In this document: piece after piece, positions 45,833 to 55,135 of the stretch
How positions within the stretch are numbered: the stretch's first letter is position 1
Layout of the letters: every line of letters starts with the position of its first letter
Assembly: GCF_018398875.1 (NCBI RefSeq)
Contig: NZ_JAGWDK010000025.1
Coordinates: forward strand, 1-64,000
Length of the DNA stretch: 64,000 nt
Reading direction: 5' to 3'
DNA from: Bradyrhizobium sp. sGM-13
Lineage (GTDB): Bacteria; Pseudomonadota; Alphaproteobacteria; Rhizobiales; Xanthobacteraceae
Position numbers and translations under genes: made by a program
The notes under the pieces: generated by a model
What the model saw: only the letters and a program-made list of their open reading frames with translations
Databases searched by the model: none
Told to the model about the DNA's origin: nothing

Positions 45833-46174
45833 GATGATGCTCCCCACTACTGAACGCAACGACGGGCGTCCCCCTGCACCTACTTCTTGCTCTTATTGAC
45901 GTACAGGCGCCCCTTCACTGATGGTTAAAATCGCACACGGAATGGGCTCAAAAAACGGCGGAGGCTGGTGGGAATGAGGAGATATTTTGGTATGATTGAG
46001 GCAAACTAGCGGCATCCTGCCGTTTGAAAACACGCATTGTTACCGAGAAACTATATCGGTGAGATGAAATTCATGCCGCAGATGCGAAAAAATGTGCGTC
46101 GCTGGTCCGCGCATCGCACAGACCGCTCTCGCTTCTTCCGAGTGGGCGACTAAGTTCAACGATGATCCCGCACC
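45833..46174. other. Intergenic region without a supported gene
   Basis: 342 bases. It presumably holds the promoter of the YEQP-repeat gene and the downstream end of the quinone oxidoreductase gene. The interior around 45890-46070 is slightly AT-richer than its surroundings. I see no repeat, RNA or small protein that I can defend. Confidence 0.6.
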
Positions 46175-47149
46175 TCAGGGATGCAGGATCACCTTGCCCA
46201 TCGCTTTGCGGCCGGCAAGCACCTTCAGCGCTTCGGCGGTTTCTGCCAGCGGAAAGGTGCGGTCGACATGCGAGGAAATCTTGCCTTCCGCCGTCCACTT
46301 CACGAGCTTTTCCAGGTTGGCGCGGTTCTTCTCGGGATTGACCCTGGTCCAGGCACCCCAGAACACGCCGCGGATATCGCAGCCCTTGAGCAGCGCGAGG
46401 TTGAGCGGCATCTTCGGAATGTCGCCCGCCGCAAAGCCGATCACCAGGAAGCGGCCTTCCCAGGCGATCGAGCGCAAGGCGGCTTCGGCGTAAGTGCCGC
46501 CGACCGGATCGAAGATGATGTCGACGCCCTTGCCCCCGGTGAGCCGACGCAAACCCTCTTTTAAATCTTCCTTGCTGTAGTTCAGCGTCAGCTCGGCGCC
46601 GTGCGCCTTGGCAAATTCCAGCTTCTCGTCCGACGACGCGCAGGCGATCACCTTCAGGCCCATTAGCTTGCCGAGCTCGCAGGCTGCAAGGCCGGTGCCG
46701 CCGGCAGCGCCCAGCACGGCAAGCGTCTCGCCGGGTTTCGGGCTGGCACGATCTTCCAGGGCGTGCAGTGCCGTGCCGTAGATGATGATGATCCCCGCGG
46801 CGCGGTCAAAATCCAGATTGTCGGGGATCTTCACGATCGAGCTTGCCGGCAGTGCGATCTTTTCGCGCGCGCCGTTGTGGCCGCAGGATGCCACAACGCG
46901 GTCACCGACCTTCAGATCGGTGACGCCGGCGCCGACGCTTTCGATCACGCCGGCAACTTCGGCAGCTGGCGAAAACGGGAACGGCGGCTTGATCTGGTAC
47001 TTGCCCTGGATCATCAGGATGTCGAAGAAATTCAGCGCCGCGGCCTTGATCGCGATCACGGCCTGTCCCGGTTCGGCCACCGGATCGGGCACGTCGGCCA
47101 GCACGAGATCGTCCGGTTGGCAATATTGCGAGCAGAGAATGGCTTTCAT
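46175..47149 (-). CDS. NADPH:quinone oxidoreductase family protein
   Basis: A zinc-free medium-chain dehydrogenase of 324 residues. The N-domain has AALNFFDILMIQGKY and the cofactor domain has the motif VLGAAGGTGLAACELGK (A-x-G-x-x-G pattern), followed by DIIFDPVGGTYAEAALR. The usual zinc-ligand Cys are missing, as in quinone and enone reductases. AGGTG precedes the ATG at 47149; a GTG two codons earlier is also open. It is divergent from the DECR-like gene, with about 112 bases between starts. Confidence 0.93.
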   Translation of the reverse strand: MKAILCSQYCQPDDLVLADVPDPVAEPGQAVIAIKAAALNFFDILMIQGKYQIKPPFPFSPAAEVAGVIESVGAGVTDLKVGDRVVASCGHNGAREKIALPASSIVKIPDNLDFDRAAGIIIIYGTALHALEDRASPKPGETLAVLGAAGGTGLAACELGKLMGLKVIACASSDEKLEFAKAHGAELTLNYSKEDLKEGLRRLTGGKGVDIIFDPVGGTYAEAALRSIAWEGRFLVIGFAAGDIPKMPLNLALLKGCDIRGVFWGAWTRVNPEKNRANLEKLVKWTAEGKISSHVDRTFPLAETAEALKVLAGRKAMGKVILHP

Positions 47150-47261
47150 GGACACACCTGATTTCGGACCGACGATGGGCTGACTGCTTCATGCCGGATT
47201 TGAAGCCGGGCTACAATCCGATTCCGACGCATGTCTCGCGCGGGTGAAGGGGATTCAAACG

Positions 47262-48101
47262 ATGTTTGAAAACAGCCTGTTGGCCGGAAAACGGATATTG
47301 GTCACCGGTGGCGGCTCGGGCCTTGGAGCGGCGATGGGACGCCGCTTCGTCGAGCTTGGCGCAGAGCTCGTCATCTGCGGCCGACGGCTCGAATTGCTGG
47401 AGGCCACTGCCGTGCAGATGCGCGCGGAGCTCGGCGGCAAGGTCACCGCAATCCGATGCGATATTCGCGACGGCGCCTCCGTCGATGCAATGATGGACCA
47501 GATCTGGCGGGAGGCGCCGATCGACGTGCTGGTCAACAATGCTGCCGCGACCTTCATCGCGCAGACCGAGCATCTTTCGTTCCGCGCGGCGGATGCGATC
47601 CTGGCGCCGACGCTGCATGGCACGATGTACTGCACCCTCGCCGCGGGCAGGCGCTGGATCGACGGCAAGCACGAGGGCGTGGTGCTGAGCATACTCTCGA
47701 CCTCGACGATCACCGGCCGCGCTTTCACGGTACCGTCGGCGATGGCGAAGTCCGCTGTGCTCGCGATGACCAAAAGTCTTGCGGTGGAATGGGGGCCGAA
47801 GGGCGTGCGTACGGTTGCGATCGCGCCCGGCGCGTTTCCGACTCCGGGCGCGTCGGGTCAGCTCCGTCCCGAGGGCCGCGATGAAAGCTGGGCGCAACGC
47901 AATCCGCTTGGCCGCGCCGGCGAGCATGGCGAACTTGCGAATCTCGCGAGCTTTCTGATTTCCGACCAGGCCGGTTACATCAATGGCGAGATGGTGGTGC
48001 AGGATGGCGGCGCGCATTTGCGCAGTTCCGGTGCCGAGGATCTGCTGCAATGGACCGATGCACAGTGGCAGAAGCAGCGCGAGCGCCGTTCCAGGGACTG
48101 A
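47262..48101 (+). CDS. SDR family oxidoreductase, 2,4-dienoyl-CoA reductase-like
   Basis: A 279-residue short-chain dehydrogenase. The cofactor motif GGGSGLG is near residue 16 and VNNAAATF is the NNAG-equivalent. The usual YxxxK is replaced by S-x3-K (PSAMAKSAVLAMTKSLAVEWG), as in the mitochondrial/peroxisomal 2,4-dienoyl-CoA reductases. That suggests a role in oxidation of unsaturated fatty acids. AAGGGG is about 9 bases before the ATG; a GTG at 47244 is also in frame. No acyl-CoA genes are adjacent other than the divergent quinone reductase. Confidence 0.88.
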   Translation: MFENSLLAGKRILVTGGGSGLGAAMGRRFVELGAELVICGRRLELLEATAVQMRAELGGKVTAIRCDIRDGASVDAMMDQIWREAPIDVLVNNAAATFIAQTEHLSFRAADAILAPTLHGTMYCTLAAGRRWIDGKHEGVVLSILSTSTITGRAFTVPSAMAKSAVLAMTKSLAVEWGPKGVRTVAIAPGAFPTPGASGQLRPEGRDESWAQRNPLGRAGEHGELANLASFLISDQAGYINGEMVVQDGGAHLRSSGAEDLLQWTDAQWQKQRERRSRD

Positions 48102-48266
48102 AGTCGACACCCGTGCTCTGAATTCGAAGGTATCAGGGACGAAGCCTCGCCGCGGCGGTGAGTAACACCGTAACTGCCTTCCCAAAAAAGCATTTCCCGG
48201 CTATCCATCCCCGGCGGCGCGATGCGCCCGCGGGCCATCTTCCAGTCACAATAATGAGGGAACCAG

Positions 48267-48902
48267 TTGTCCGTGTTGCGAATACTGGCATTTCTGGTTG
48301 CGATTGCGGCGTTGTGCGGGACGACAGCCCTCGCGCAAACACCGAGCCCTGCTTCGAAGGGCGCCAAGGATTCAGGCAAGGCGGCACCTGCACCAGCACC
48401 TGCACCCGCGGCAAAGAAGCCGGAACCGGCAGCGGCTGCTGCCGCGGGCGGCGCGGAACCTACCTTGATCGGTCAGTACGGCACCTGGGGCGCCTACACG
48501 GCGGCGCCGAACGGCAAGAAGGTTTGCTTTGCGCTGGCGAAGCCGTCGTCGTCGAAAACCAATCCGCCGAATCGTCCGCGCGATCCCGCCTACGCCTTCG
48601 TCTCGACGCGTCCGGCGGAAAAGGTCTTCAACGAGGTCTCGATCATGATCGGCTACGCGCTGAAGCCAGGCTCGGAATCCTCTCTTGAGGTCGGCGGCGC
48701 GTCCTACGCGATGTATACCCAGGGCGATGGGCTCTGGATCAAGAACGCCGCGGAGGAAGAGCAGATGGTCAACGCCATGCGCAAATCTACCGAGGTCACC
48801 ATCAAGGGCGTCTCTGCCAAGGGCACCGAGACCACGGACGTCTTCTCGCTCAAGGGGCTGTCCCAGGCGCTCGACCGGCTGGCGCAGGATTGCAAGCGCT
48901 AG
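48267..48902 (+). CDS. IalB-like (invasion-associated locus B) secreted protein
   Basis: A 211-residue protein. A Sec signal covers about residues 1-23 (LAFLVAIAALCGTTALAQ). It is followed by a low-complexity Ala/Pro/Lys linker (about 27-62, PAPAPAPAAKKPEPAAAA). The IalB-type beta domain runs from IGQYGTWGAYTAAPNGKKVCFALAKP to SLKGLSQALDRLAQDCKR. The start is a TTG with GAGGGA 5-6 bases ahead; I found no better ATG in frame. In pathogens IalB is linked to host-cell entry; in rhizobia the role is not known. Confidence 0.88.
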   Translation: MSVLRILAFLVAIAALCGTTALAQTPSPASKGAKDSGKAAPAPAPAPAAKKPEPAAAAAAGGAEPTLIGQYGTWGAYTAAPNGKKVCFALAKPSSSKTNPPNRPRDPAYAFVSTRPAEKVFNEVSIMIGYALKPGSESSLEVGGASYAMYTQGDGLWIKNAAEEEQMVNAMRKSTEVTIKGVSAKGTETTDVFSLKGLSQALDRLAQDCKR

Positions 48903-48963
48903 ACGGCATTTAAGCCCAGAATGACGTTGTTTAGGGGCCGGGGAAGGCCTATTTGATTGACTT

Positions 48964-49043
48964 CGTAGGGTGGGCAAAGGCGCAAAGCGCCATGCCCACC
49001 ATTGACGTTTGTGGTGGGCACGCTGCGCTTTGCCCACCCTACG
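48964..49043. repeat. Long palindromic repeat, GTAGGGTGGGCAAAGGCGCA family
   Basis: CGTAGGGTGGGCAAAGGCGC at the left mirrors GCGCTTTGCCCACCCTACG at the right, with ATGCCCACCAT and GGTGGGCACG inside. It is a fuller copy of the element at 1-68. The rlmN reading frame appears to open inside it at 49002. Confidence 0.85.
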
Positions 49044-49070
49044 CCGCCCCCAACCATCTCGTGTGACTTA

Positions 49071-50270
49071 ATGACGCTTTCATCTTCCGTGGCACCGCTG
49101 GAGAAGGTTCCGCTCGAAGCCTATGTGCCGCCGGCAAGGCCGTCGCTGATCGGCCTGTCGCGCGCCGAGATCGCCGACCGGCTCGGCGAGATCGGCGTTG
49201 CGCCTGCGCAGCGCAAGATGCGCACGCAACAGCTCTGGCACTGGATGTACTTTCGCGGCGCCAAATCCTTTGCGGAGATGACCAGCGTCTCCAAGGACAT
49301 GCGCGCGCAACTCGAGCAGCATTTTACCGTCGATCGTCCCGAAGTGGTGGCCGAGCAGGTTTCCAACGACGGCACCCGCAAATGGCTGTTGCGCCTGCCG
49401 AGCGGCGACGCGTTCCAGAAAGCGCATGAAGTCGAGTGCGTCTACATCCCCGAAACCGATCGCGGCACGCTCTGCGTTTCCTCGCAGGTCGGCTGCACGC
49501 TGAATTGCTCGTTCTGCCACACCGGCACGCAACGGCTGGTGCGCAACCTCACCGCGGGCGAAATCGTCGGCCAGATCATGGTGGCGCGCGACCGTCTCAA
49601 CGACTGGGCCGATCGCGAGACACCGACCGGCAGTCGCCTCGTCACCAATATCGTCATGATGGGCATGGGCGAGCCGCTCTATAATTTCGACGCGGTGCGC
49701 GACGCGCTGCTGATTACAGCCGACAACGAAGGCATCGGCATTTCCCGCCGGCGCATCACGCTGTCGACCTCGGGCGTGGTGCCCAACATCATCCGCACCG
49801 GCGAGGAGATCGGCGTCATGCTCGCGATCTCGCTGCACGCGGTTCGCGACGAATTGCGCAACGAGCTGGTGCCGCTGAACCGAAAATATCCGATTGCCGA
49901 ACTGCTGCAGGCCTGCCGCGATTACCCGGGCTCGTCGAACGCGCGGCGCATCACCTTCGAATATGTGATGCTCAAGGGCGTCAACGATTCCCTCGACGAC
50001 GCCAAGCTGCTGGTCAAGCTGCTCAAGGGCATTCCGGCCAAGATCAACCTGATCCCGTTCAACCCATGGCCGGGTTCGCGCTACGAGTGCTCGGATTGGG
50101 AGCAGATCGAAAAATTCTCCGAATACATCTTCAACGCCGGCTACTCCTCGCCGGTCCGCACGCCGCGCGGCCGCGATATCCTCGCCGCCTGCGGCCAGTT
50201 GAAGTCGGAGACCGAAAAACTGTCCGCGCGCGAGCGCCAGGCGCTCCGCGCCATGGCGATGACGGATTGA
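49071..50270 (+). CDS. rlmN: 23S rRNA/tRNA (adenine-C2)-methyltransferase RlmN
   Basis: A radical SAM enzyme of 399 residues that methylates C2 of A2503 in 23S rRNA and A37 in some tRNAs. The iron-sulfur triad is C142-x3-C146-x2-C149 in VGCTLNCSFCHTG. MMGMGEPLYN and the late LIPFNPWPGSRYE are family blocks. The C-terminal part with the resolving Cys (ILAACGQLKSE) is complete. The start at MTLSSSV is chosen because the frame further upstream lies in the palindromic repeat. The ribosome site is weak. Confidence 0.96.
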   Translation: MTLSSSVAPLEKVPLEAYVPPARPSLIGLSRAEIADRLGEIGVAPAQRKMRTQQLWHWMYFRGAKSFAEMTSVSKDMRAQLEQHFTVDRPEVVAEQVSNDGTRKWLLRLPSGDAFQKAHEVECVYIPETDRGTLCVSSQVGCTLNCSFCHTGTQRLVRNLTAGEIVGQIMVARDRLNDWADRETPTGSRLVTNIVMMGMGEPLYNFDAVRDALLITADNEGIGISRRRITLSTSGVVPNIIRTGEEIGVMLAISLHAVRDELRNELVPLNRKYPIAELLQACRDYPGSSNARRITFEYVMLKGVNDSLDDAKLLVKLLKGIPAKINLIPFNPWPGSRYECSDWEQIEKFSEYIFNAGYSSPVRTPRGRDILAACGQLKSETEKLSARERQALRAMAMTD

Positions 50271-50299
50271 GCGATCCTCGCAATGACGGTGCATGAACC

Positions 50300-50791
50300 A
50301 TGGCACTAGTCGGCCGCTTCTTCGTCATCCTGTTCGCCTTCCTCGCCGCCTGCTTCGTGGCGGGAATGATCGTGGTCGGCGCGGTGCTGTATCCGGAATT
50401 CAGCGATCTCGGCGGCGGACCGATCGACCAGGGCGCGCTGGATGTCGTGCTCGGCTTCGGCTTCATCTTCCTGTCCGGCTTTGCGCTGCTGCCGGCACTG
50501 GTGGTCGTGCTCATCACCGAAGCGTTCTACATCCGCAGCGTGCTCGCTTACGCCGTCGGCGGCGCGATTGTTGGCGCGGCCTGCTATCTCGGCCTCGTCC
50601 CCTTCGACCCCGAGACGTTGACTTTTGATGGTATCGTGCGTCGTCATCTCGAAATCATGACCGGCGCCGGCATCGTCGCCGGCCTCGTCTACTGGCTGAT
50701 CGCAGGCCGCACCGCCGGCGCCTGGCGCGAACCGGCGCCCCCGATAAAGCCGTTGCCGCCGCTGCCATCGCAGTCACGGCCATTCTCTTGA
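50300..50791 (+). CDS. Small polytopic membrane protein of unknown function
   Basis: A 163-residue protein with about four membrane helices (about 4-30, 47-72, 77-98 and 118-138). It ends in a Pro-rich tail (PAPPIKPLPPLPSQSRP). The first helix FFVILFAFLAACFVAGMIVVG runs right from the start. It follows rlmN by about 30 bases and may be cotranscribed. I do not recognise the family. The composition is that of real coding sequence. Confidence 0.78.
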   Translation: MALVGRFFVILFAFLAACFVAGMIVVGAVLYPEFSDLGGGPIDQGALDVVLGFGFIFLSGFALLPALVVVLITEAFYIRSVLAYAVGGAIVGAACYLGLVPFDPETLTFDGIVRRHLEIMTGAGIVAGLVYWLIAGRTAGAWREPAPPIKPLPPLPSQSRPFS

Positions 50792-50870
50792 TGCTTCTCC
50801 CACAACAAGGCGAGAAGGGAAGCGCGCTTGTGCCTTTTCATCCCCCATCGGCTCGGCTAAACCCCGCGCC

Positions 50871-51632
50871 ATGAACCGTACCGGACTTATTATCGCGTTG
50901 GGCTTGTCGCTCGTTGTCGGACTGCTGTTTGGAATCTTTCCCGAACTCGACCTGAAGCTGGCGGCATTGTTCTACGATCCCGCGAGCACCTCGTTTCCAT
51001 TAAAGCAGAACGGGCTTGCCGCATTCGCGCGCGATGCCGCGATGTGGATCGCCTGGGCGCTGGCGCTGCCGGCGCTGATTGCGATCGTCGCGAAGCTGCT
51101 ACGGCCGGATCGGCCGATGCTGGTTCCAGGACGCGCGGCCGTGTTCCTGCTGGCCACCATCCTGCTCTCCGCGATCGTGCTGACCAATCTGACCTTCAAG
51201 AGCCATTGGGGACGGCCAAGGCCGGTGGTGGTGACGGAGTTCAACGGCCCCTGGGAATTCGTGCCGTGGTGGGACCCGCGCGGGGCTTGCGGGCGTAATT
51301 GCTCATTCTTCTCGGGCGAGGGCGCCACCGCATTCTGGACCTACGCGCCCGCGGCGCTGACACCGCCGGCGTGGCGGCCGTTGGCCTATACGGCGGCGAC
51401 TCTGTTCGGTATCGCGACCAGCGCGCTACGGATGGCGTTCGGCGGGCATTTCTTCACCGATGTCGCAGCCGCCGGCCTCGTCAGCTTTTTCGTGATCTGG
51501 CTGGCCTATGCTTGGATCTACCGCTGGCCGTCGACCAGGCTTACCGATGCGCAAATCGAAGCCGCGCTGGCGCGCTGGGGCTGGCCCGGCTACCGCCTGT
51601 GGCAGCGCTGGCGCGGGCGCGACGCAAGATAG
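50871..51632 (+). CDS. PAP2 family phosphatase (LpxE-like)
   Basis: A 253-residue inner membrane phosphatase with about six helices. The three active-site motifs are present: K-x6-RP in KSHWGRPRP, the middle SGE motif in CSFFSGEGATAFW (where many PAP2 proteins have SGH), and S-x2-R-x5-H-x3-D in SALRMAFGGHFFTDV. This SGE form is common in lipid A 1-phosphatases and lipid-phosphate transferases, so the substrate may be lipid A or undecaprenyl pyrophosphate. No other lipid A gene is near. It is about 80 bases after the small membrane protein. Confidence 0.88.
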   Translation: MNRTGLIIALGLSLVVGLLFGIFPELDLKLAALFYDPASTSFPLKQNGLAAFARDAAMWIAWALALPALIAIVAKLLRPDRPMLVPGRAAVFLLATILLSAIVLTNLTFKSHWGRPRPVVVTEFNGPWEFVPWWDPRGACGRNCSFFSGEGATAFWTYAPAALTPPAWRPLAYTAATLFGIATSALRMAFGGHFFTDVAAAGLVSFFVIWLAYAWIYRWPSTRLTDAQIEAALARWGWPGYRLWQRWRGRDAR

Positions 51633-51737
51633 TCCGTCCCCAGCCGCCAAGCGCCATTAAACGCGTGCCCACGGCGGCGAAATTTGTTATTCGCCGCCCT
51701 CAAACGACATCCGCTATTTCGACCGATTGGAAGCTCG

Positions 51738-53075
51738 ATGAGTACGATCCTGAAAAGCCTGCCCAAGGGGGAAAAAGTCGGCATCGCTTTCTCGGGCGGT
51801 CTCGACACCAGCGCGGCGCTGCTGTGGATGAAGCAAAAGGGCGCGCGCGTTTTTGCCTATACCGCCAATCTCGGCCAGCCTGACGAGACCGACTACGACG
51901 AGATTCCGCGTAAAGCGCTGGAGTTCGGCGGCGAAAAAGCCCGGCTGGTGGATTGCCGCACGCAACTGGTCCACGAGGGTGTTGCCGCCATCCAATCGGG
52001 CGCCTTCCACGTCTCTACCGGCGGCATCGCGTATTTCAACACCACGCCGCTCGGTCGCGCGGTGACCGGCACGATGCTGGTCTCGGCCATGAAGGAGGAC
52101 GGCGTCAACATCTGGGGCGACGGCTCCACCTACAAAGGCAACGATATCGAGCGGTTTTATCGCTACGGCCTGCTGACCAATCCGAACTTGCAGATCTACA
52201 AGCCCTGGCTCGACCAGCAGTTCATCGACGAGCTGGGCGGGCGCGCGGAAATGTCGGCGTTCATGACCGCCAACGGATTCGCCTACAAGATGAGCGCCGA
52301 AAAGGCGTACTCGACCGACAGCAATATCCTCGGCGCCACTCACGAGGCCAAGGATCTCGAACGTCTCGACAGCGGCATCAAGATCGTCAATCCGATCATG
52401 GGCGTGCCGTTCTGGCGCGACGACTGCGCCGTCAAGGCCGAACAGGTCACCGTGCGTTTTGAGGAGGGCCAGCCCGTCGCGCTGAACGGCCAGACATTCA
52501 CCGATCCGGTAACCCTGTTCCTCGAGGCCAACGCCATCGGCGGCCGGCATGGCCTTGGCATGAGCGACCAGATCGAGAACCGGATCATCGAGGCGAAGAG
52601 CCGCGGCATCTACGAAGCGCCCGGCATGGCGCTGCTGCACATCGCCTACGAACGCCTGGTCACGGGCATCCACAACGAAGACACCATCGAGCAGTACCGG
52701 ATCAGCGGCATGCGCCTCGGCCGACTGCTGTACCAGGGACGGTGGTTCGATTCCCAGGCCCTCATGCTGCGCGAAACCGCCCAGCGTTGGGTGGCGCGCG
52801 CCGTCACCGGCGAGGTGACGCTGGAACTGCGCCGTGGCAACGACTACTCGATCCTGAACACCGAGAGTCCCAACCTGACCTATCAGCCGGACCGGCTTAG
52901 CATGGAGAAGGTCGAGGACGCCGCGTTCTCGCCGGCGGACCGCATCGGCCAGCTCACCATGCGCAACCTCGACATCGCCGATACCCGCGCCAAGCTGAAG
53001 CTTTATTCGGACACAGGCCTGCTGGCGGGCAGCGAAGGTTCGGAGATCTTCAAGCTCGAGAGCGACAAGGGCTGA
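51738..53075 (+). CDS. argG: Argininosuccinate synthase
   Basis: A 445-residue cytosolic enzyme that joins citrulline and aspartate with ATP, the penultimate step of arginine synthesis. The PP-loop ATP motif is AFSGGLDTSAAL. The block FNTTPLGRAVTGTML and the C-terminal domain QYRISGMRLGRLLYQGRWF fit the longer E. coli-type ArgG rather than the short archaeal/Gram-positive type. An upstream in-frame start at 51684 has no conserved sequence. It stands in its own transcription unit, with a repeat array following. Confidence 0.97.
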   Translation: MSTILKSLPKGEKVGIAFSGGLDTSAALLWMKQKGARVFAYTANLGQPDETDYDEIPRKALEFGGEKARLVDCRTQLVHEGVAAIQSGAFHVSTGGIAYFNTTPLGRAVTGTMLVSAMKEDGVNIWGDGSTYKGNDIERFYRYGLLTNPNLQIYKPWLDQQFIDELGGRAEMSAFMTANGFAYKMSAEKAYSTDSNILGATHEAKDLERLDSGIKIVNPIMGVPFWRDDCAVKAEQVTVRFEEGQPVALNGQTFTDPVTLFLEANAIGGRHGLGMSDQIENRIIEAKSRGIYEAPGMALLHIAYERLVTGIHNEDTIEQYRISGMRLGRLLYQGRWFDSQALMLRETAQRWVARAVTGEVTLELRRGNDYSILNTESPNLTYQPDRLSMEKVEDAAFSPADRIGQLTMRNLDIADTRAKLKLYSDTGLLAGSEGSEIFKLESDKG

Positions 53076-53086
53076 GAAACTCTCGT

Positions 53087-53140
53087 GTGCCGGACCCGAG
53101 GCAGCGCGTAGCGGTGCGTCGCAGAGCCGGGACCCAAGAC
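53087..53140. repeat. Repeat related to the GGGCCCCGG element, opposite orientation
   Basis: GTGTGCCGGACCCGAGGCAGCGCG and GCGTCGCAGAGCCGGGACCC are the reverse-sense relatives of the element at 53164. The two form a back-to-back pair after argG. Confidence 0.55.
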
Positions 53141-53163
53141 CACATAACCGATACGCACTTTTT

Positions 53164-53215
53164 GGGCCCCGGCTCAGCAGCGCATACTGCGTGCTGCGCC
53201 GCGTCCGGGGCATGA
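53164..53215. repeat. GGGCCCCGGCTCAGCAGCGCA repeat, copy 2
   Basis: The arms match those at 35793-35848 closely. The centre differs. It lies ahead of the alkaline phosphatase promoter region. Confidence 0.7.
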
Positions 53216-53340
53216 GTGCCACGCGGGTTAGGCGTCCGTTATGGATACGTCATCCGGGACAGATAGATTTTGCCCGCCTGAATTCTCGCGGAACAGCCGC
53301 ACACACTGCCCGTACCGTGTGTCCGACCGGAGGCTCGATC

Positions 53341-55095
53341 ATGATCAAGACTGTCACCATCGTCCTCGGCCTCCTGCTTTCGGCATCTGCGGCCGATGCC
53401 CAGACGATTTATCCCATCGACCGCGCCGAAATCCTTGCCGGCGCGCAGTTCGACTTCAAGGTCGAATTTCCCGACAAAGTCGATCCGGCCAAGCTGAAGG
53501 TGACGGTCAACGGTCAGGACTATGCCGTTGCTTTCGGCCGCGCCGGAACTTTCGTCGAGCGTGAGGACGGCAAGGACCAATCGGCGCTGATGCTCCGCGA
53601 CGTCGCGCTGACCGCGCCCGGCCCTGTCGTTGTCGAAGCCGGAGACGGCACGCGCAGCCGCAAGGTGGCATGGACCGTTTACGACACCGGCCCGCGCAGG
53701 GCGAAGAACGTCATCCTGTTCATCGGCGACGGCATGTCGCTATCCCACCGCGTCGGGGCGCGGTTGCTTTCCAAGGGCATCGCTGAAGGGAAAAGCCTCG
53801 GCAAGCTTGCGATGGACGACATGCCGCATATGGCGCTGGTGGCGACCGCGGGTTCCGATTCGATCATCACCGACTCCGCAAATTCGGCTAGTGCTTACGC
53901 AACCGGCCACAAGAGCGCCGTCAATGCAATGGGCGTCTATGCCGACCGCACCAGGGATCCGCTCGACGATCCCAAGGTCGAGACTATCGCAAGCCTCGCC
54001 AAGCGCCGGCTCAATTTGAGCATCGGAATCGTCAGCAATACCGAAATCGAGGATGCAACGCCGGCGGCGATGGTGGCCCATACCCGTCGCCGTGCCGAGT
54101 ATGATCCTATCGTCGAGCAGTTTTTTGCGGCCAAGCCCGACGTGCTCTTGGGCGGCGGTAGCGCCAATTTCCTGCCAAAGGCTGCGTCCGGAAAGCGCAA
54201 GGACGATGTCGATTACATCGCGCGTTTCCGCGAGGCCGGCTATCCCGTGGCGATGACCGCGGGTGAGCTCAACGCGCTCTCGGCAAAGCCCGAGACGCGC
54301 CGGTTGCTCGGCCTGTTTGCCTCCGGAAACATGGACGGCGCGCTCGACCGCAAATTTCTCAAGGGTGGCGGCGTGAAGAAGTTTCCCGAGCAGCCGGACC
54401 TGACCGAGCAGGTTCAGGCCGCCTTGAACGTGCTGTCGAGAAACGAAGCCGGCTTCTTCCTGATGGTGGAATCCGGAATGATCGACAAATACGCCCATCT
54501 GCTCGACATGGAGCGCGCGGTCTATGACACCATCATGCTCGACAACGCCGTGCGCCTTGCCCGCGACTGGGCCAGCAAGCGCGGCGACGACACCCTGATC
54601 CTGGTCGTGGCGGACCACAGCCATCCCAACAGCTTGGTCGGCACCATTAATGACGATATGAGCACGACGCCGAACGTGCCGTTCCGCGAGCGCGTCGGCG
54701 TCTATGACAAGGCCGGCTTCCCCAACTATCCGGCGCCTGATGCGGACGGCTATCCGTCGCGCGTCGACGTCAGCCGGCGGCTCGCCATCTTCTCCGCCAG
54801 CCTTCCCGACCACTACGAGACCTTTCGTCCCAAGCTCGACGATCCGAACCAGCCGACCGTGAAGGGCGACGATCCCGCAACCTTCAAGGCCAATGAAAAA
54901 TACAAGGACGTTCCCGGCGCGGTGCTGCGGCCGGGCAACCTGCCGGCGATGGTCGGTGCGAGCGTGCATTCCGGCGAGGACGTCATCCTGACCGCGGCTG
55001 GGCCTGGCAGCGAACGGGTGCGAGGCTCGATGGATAATACCGAAGTCTTTCGCGTGATGGCGGACGCGCTCGGCCTTGCAGCGGCGGGACGCTAG
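53341..55095 (+). CDS. Alkaline phosphatase (PhoA superfamily)
   Basis: A 584-residue enzyme with a Sec signal (KTVTIVLGLLLSASAADAQ). A small N-terminal beta domain (about 20-115) is followed by the phosphatase core. Its blocks are VILFIGDGMSL with the metal Asp, the nucleophile Ser179 in ITDSANSASAYATGHKS, MVESGMIDKYAHL, the metal-binding VADHSHPN, and GASVHSGEDV. It is periplasmic and releases phosphate from esters, probably under phosphate starvation by family, but no Pho box is identified. It is longer than E. coli PhoA because of the extra domain. GGAGG is 7 bases before the ATG. Confidence 0.93.
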   Translation: MIKTVTIVLGLLLSASAADAQTIYPIDRAEILAGAQFDFKVEFPDKVDPAKLKVTVNGQDYAVAFGRAGTFVEREDGKDQSALMLRDVALTAPGPVVVEAGDGTRSRKVAWTVYDTGPRRAKNVILFIGDGMSLSHRVGARLLSKGIAEGKSLGKLAMDDMPHMALVATAGSDSIITDSANSASAYATGHKSAVNAMGVYADRTRDPLDDPKVETIASLAKRRLNLSIGIVSNTEIEDATPAAMVAHTRRRAEYDPIVEQFFAAKPDVLLGGGSANFLPKAASGKRKDDVDYIARFREAGYPVAMTAGELNALSAKPETRRLLGLFASGNMDGALDRKFLKGGGVKKFPEQPDLTEQVQAALNVLSRNEAGFFLMVESGMIDKYAHLLDMERAVYDTIMLDNAVRLARDWASKRGDDTLILVVADHSHPNSLVGTINDDMSTTPNVPFRERVGVYDKAGFPNYPAPDADGYPSRVDVSRRLAIFSASLPDHYETFRPKLDDPNQPTVKGDDPATFKANEKYKDVPGAVLRPGNLPAMVGASVHSGEDVILTAAGPGSERVRGSMDNTEVFRVMADALGLAAAGR

Positions 55096-55135
55096 TCACG
55101 GTCGTCCCGGCGAAAGGCTTCGCCGGGGCGACGGC

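Noticed and set aside
46092..46174. Small gene upstream of the quinone oxidoreductase end
   Set aside because: A short open stretch without a domain. Its continuation overlaps the opposite gene antisense.
49002..49070. Longer N-terminus for RlmN
   Set aside because: These codons lie in or just after the 48964-49043 palindrome and are not conserved family sequence.
53076..53340. Small genes in the argG-alkaline phosphatase gap
   Set aside because: Reading frames are short and fall in two repeat elements.
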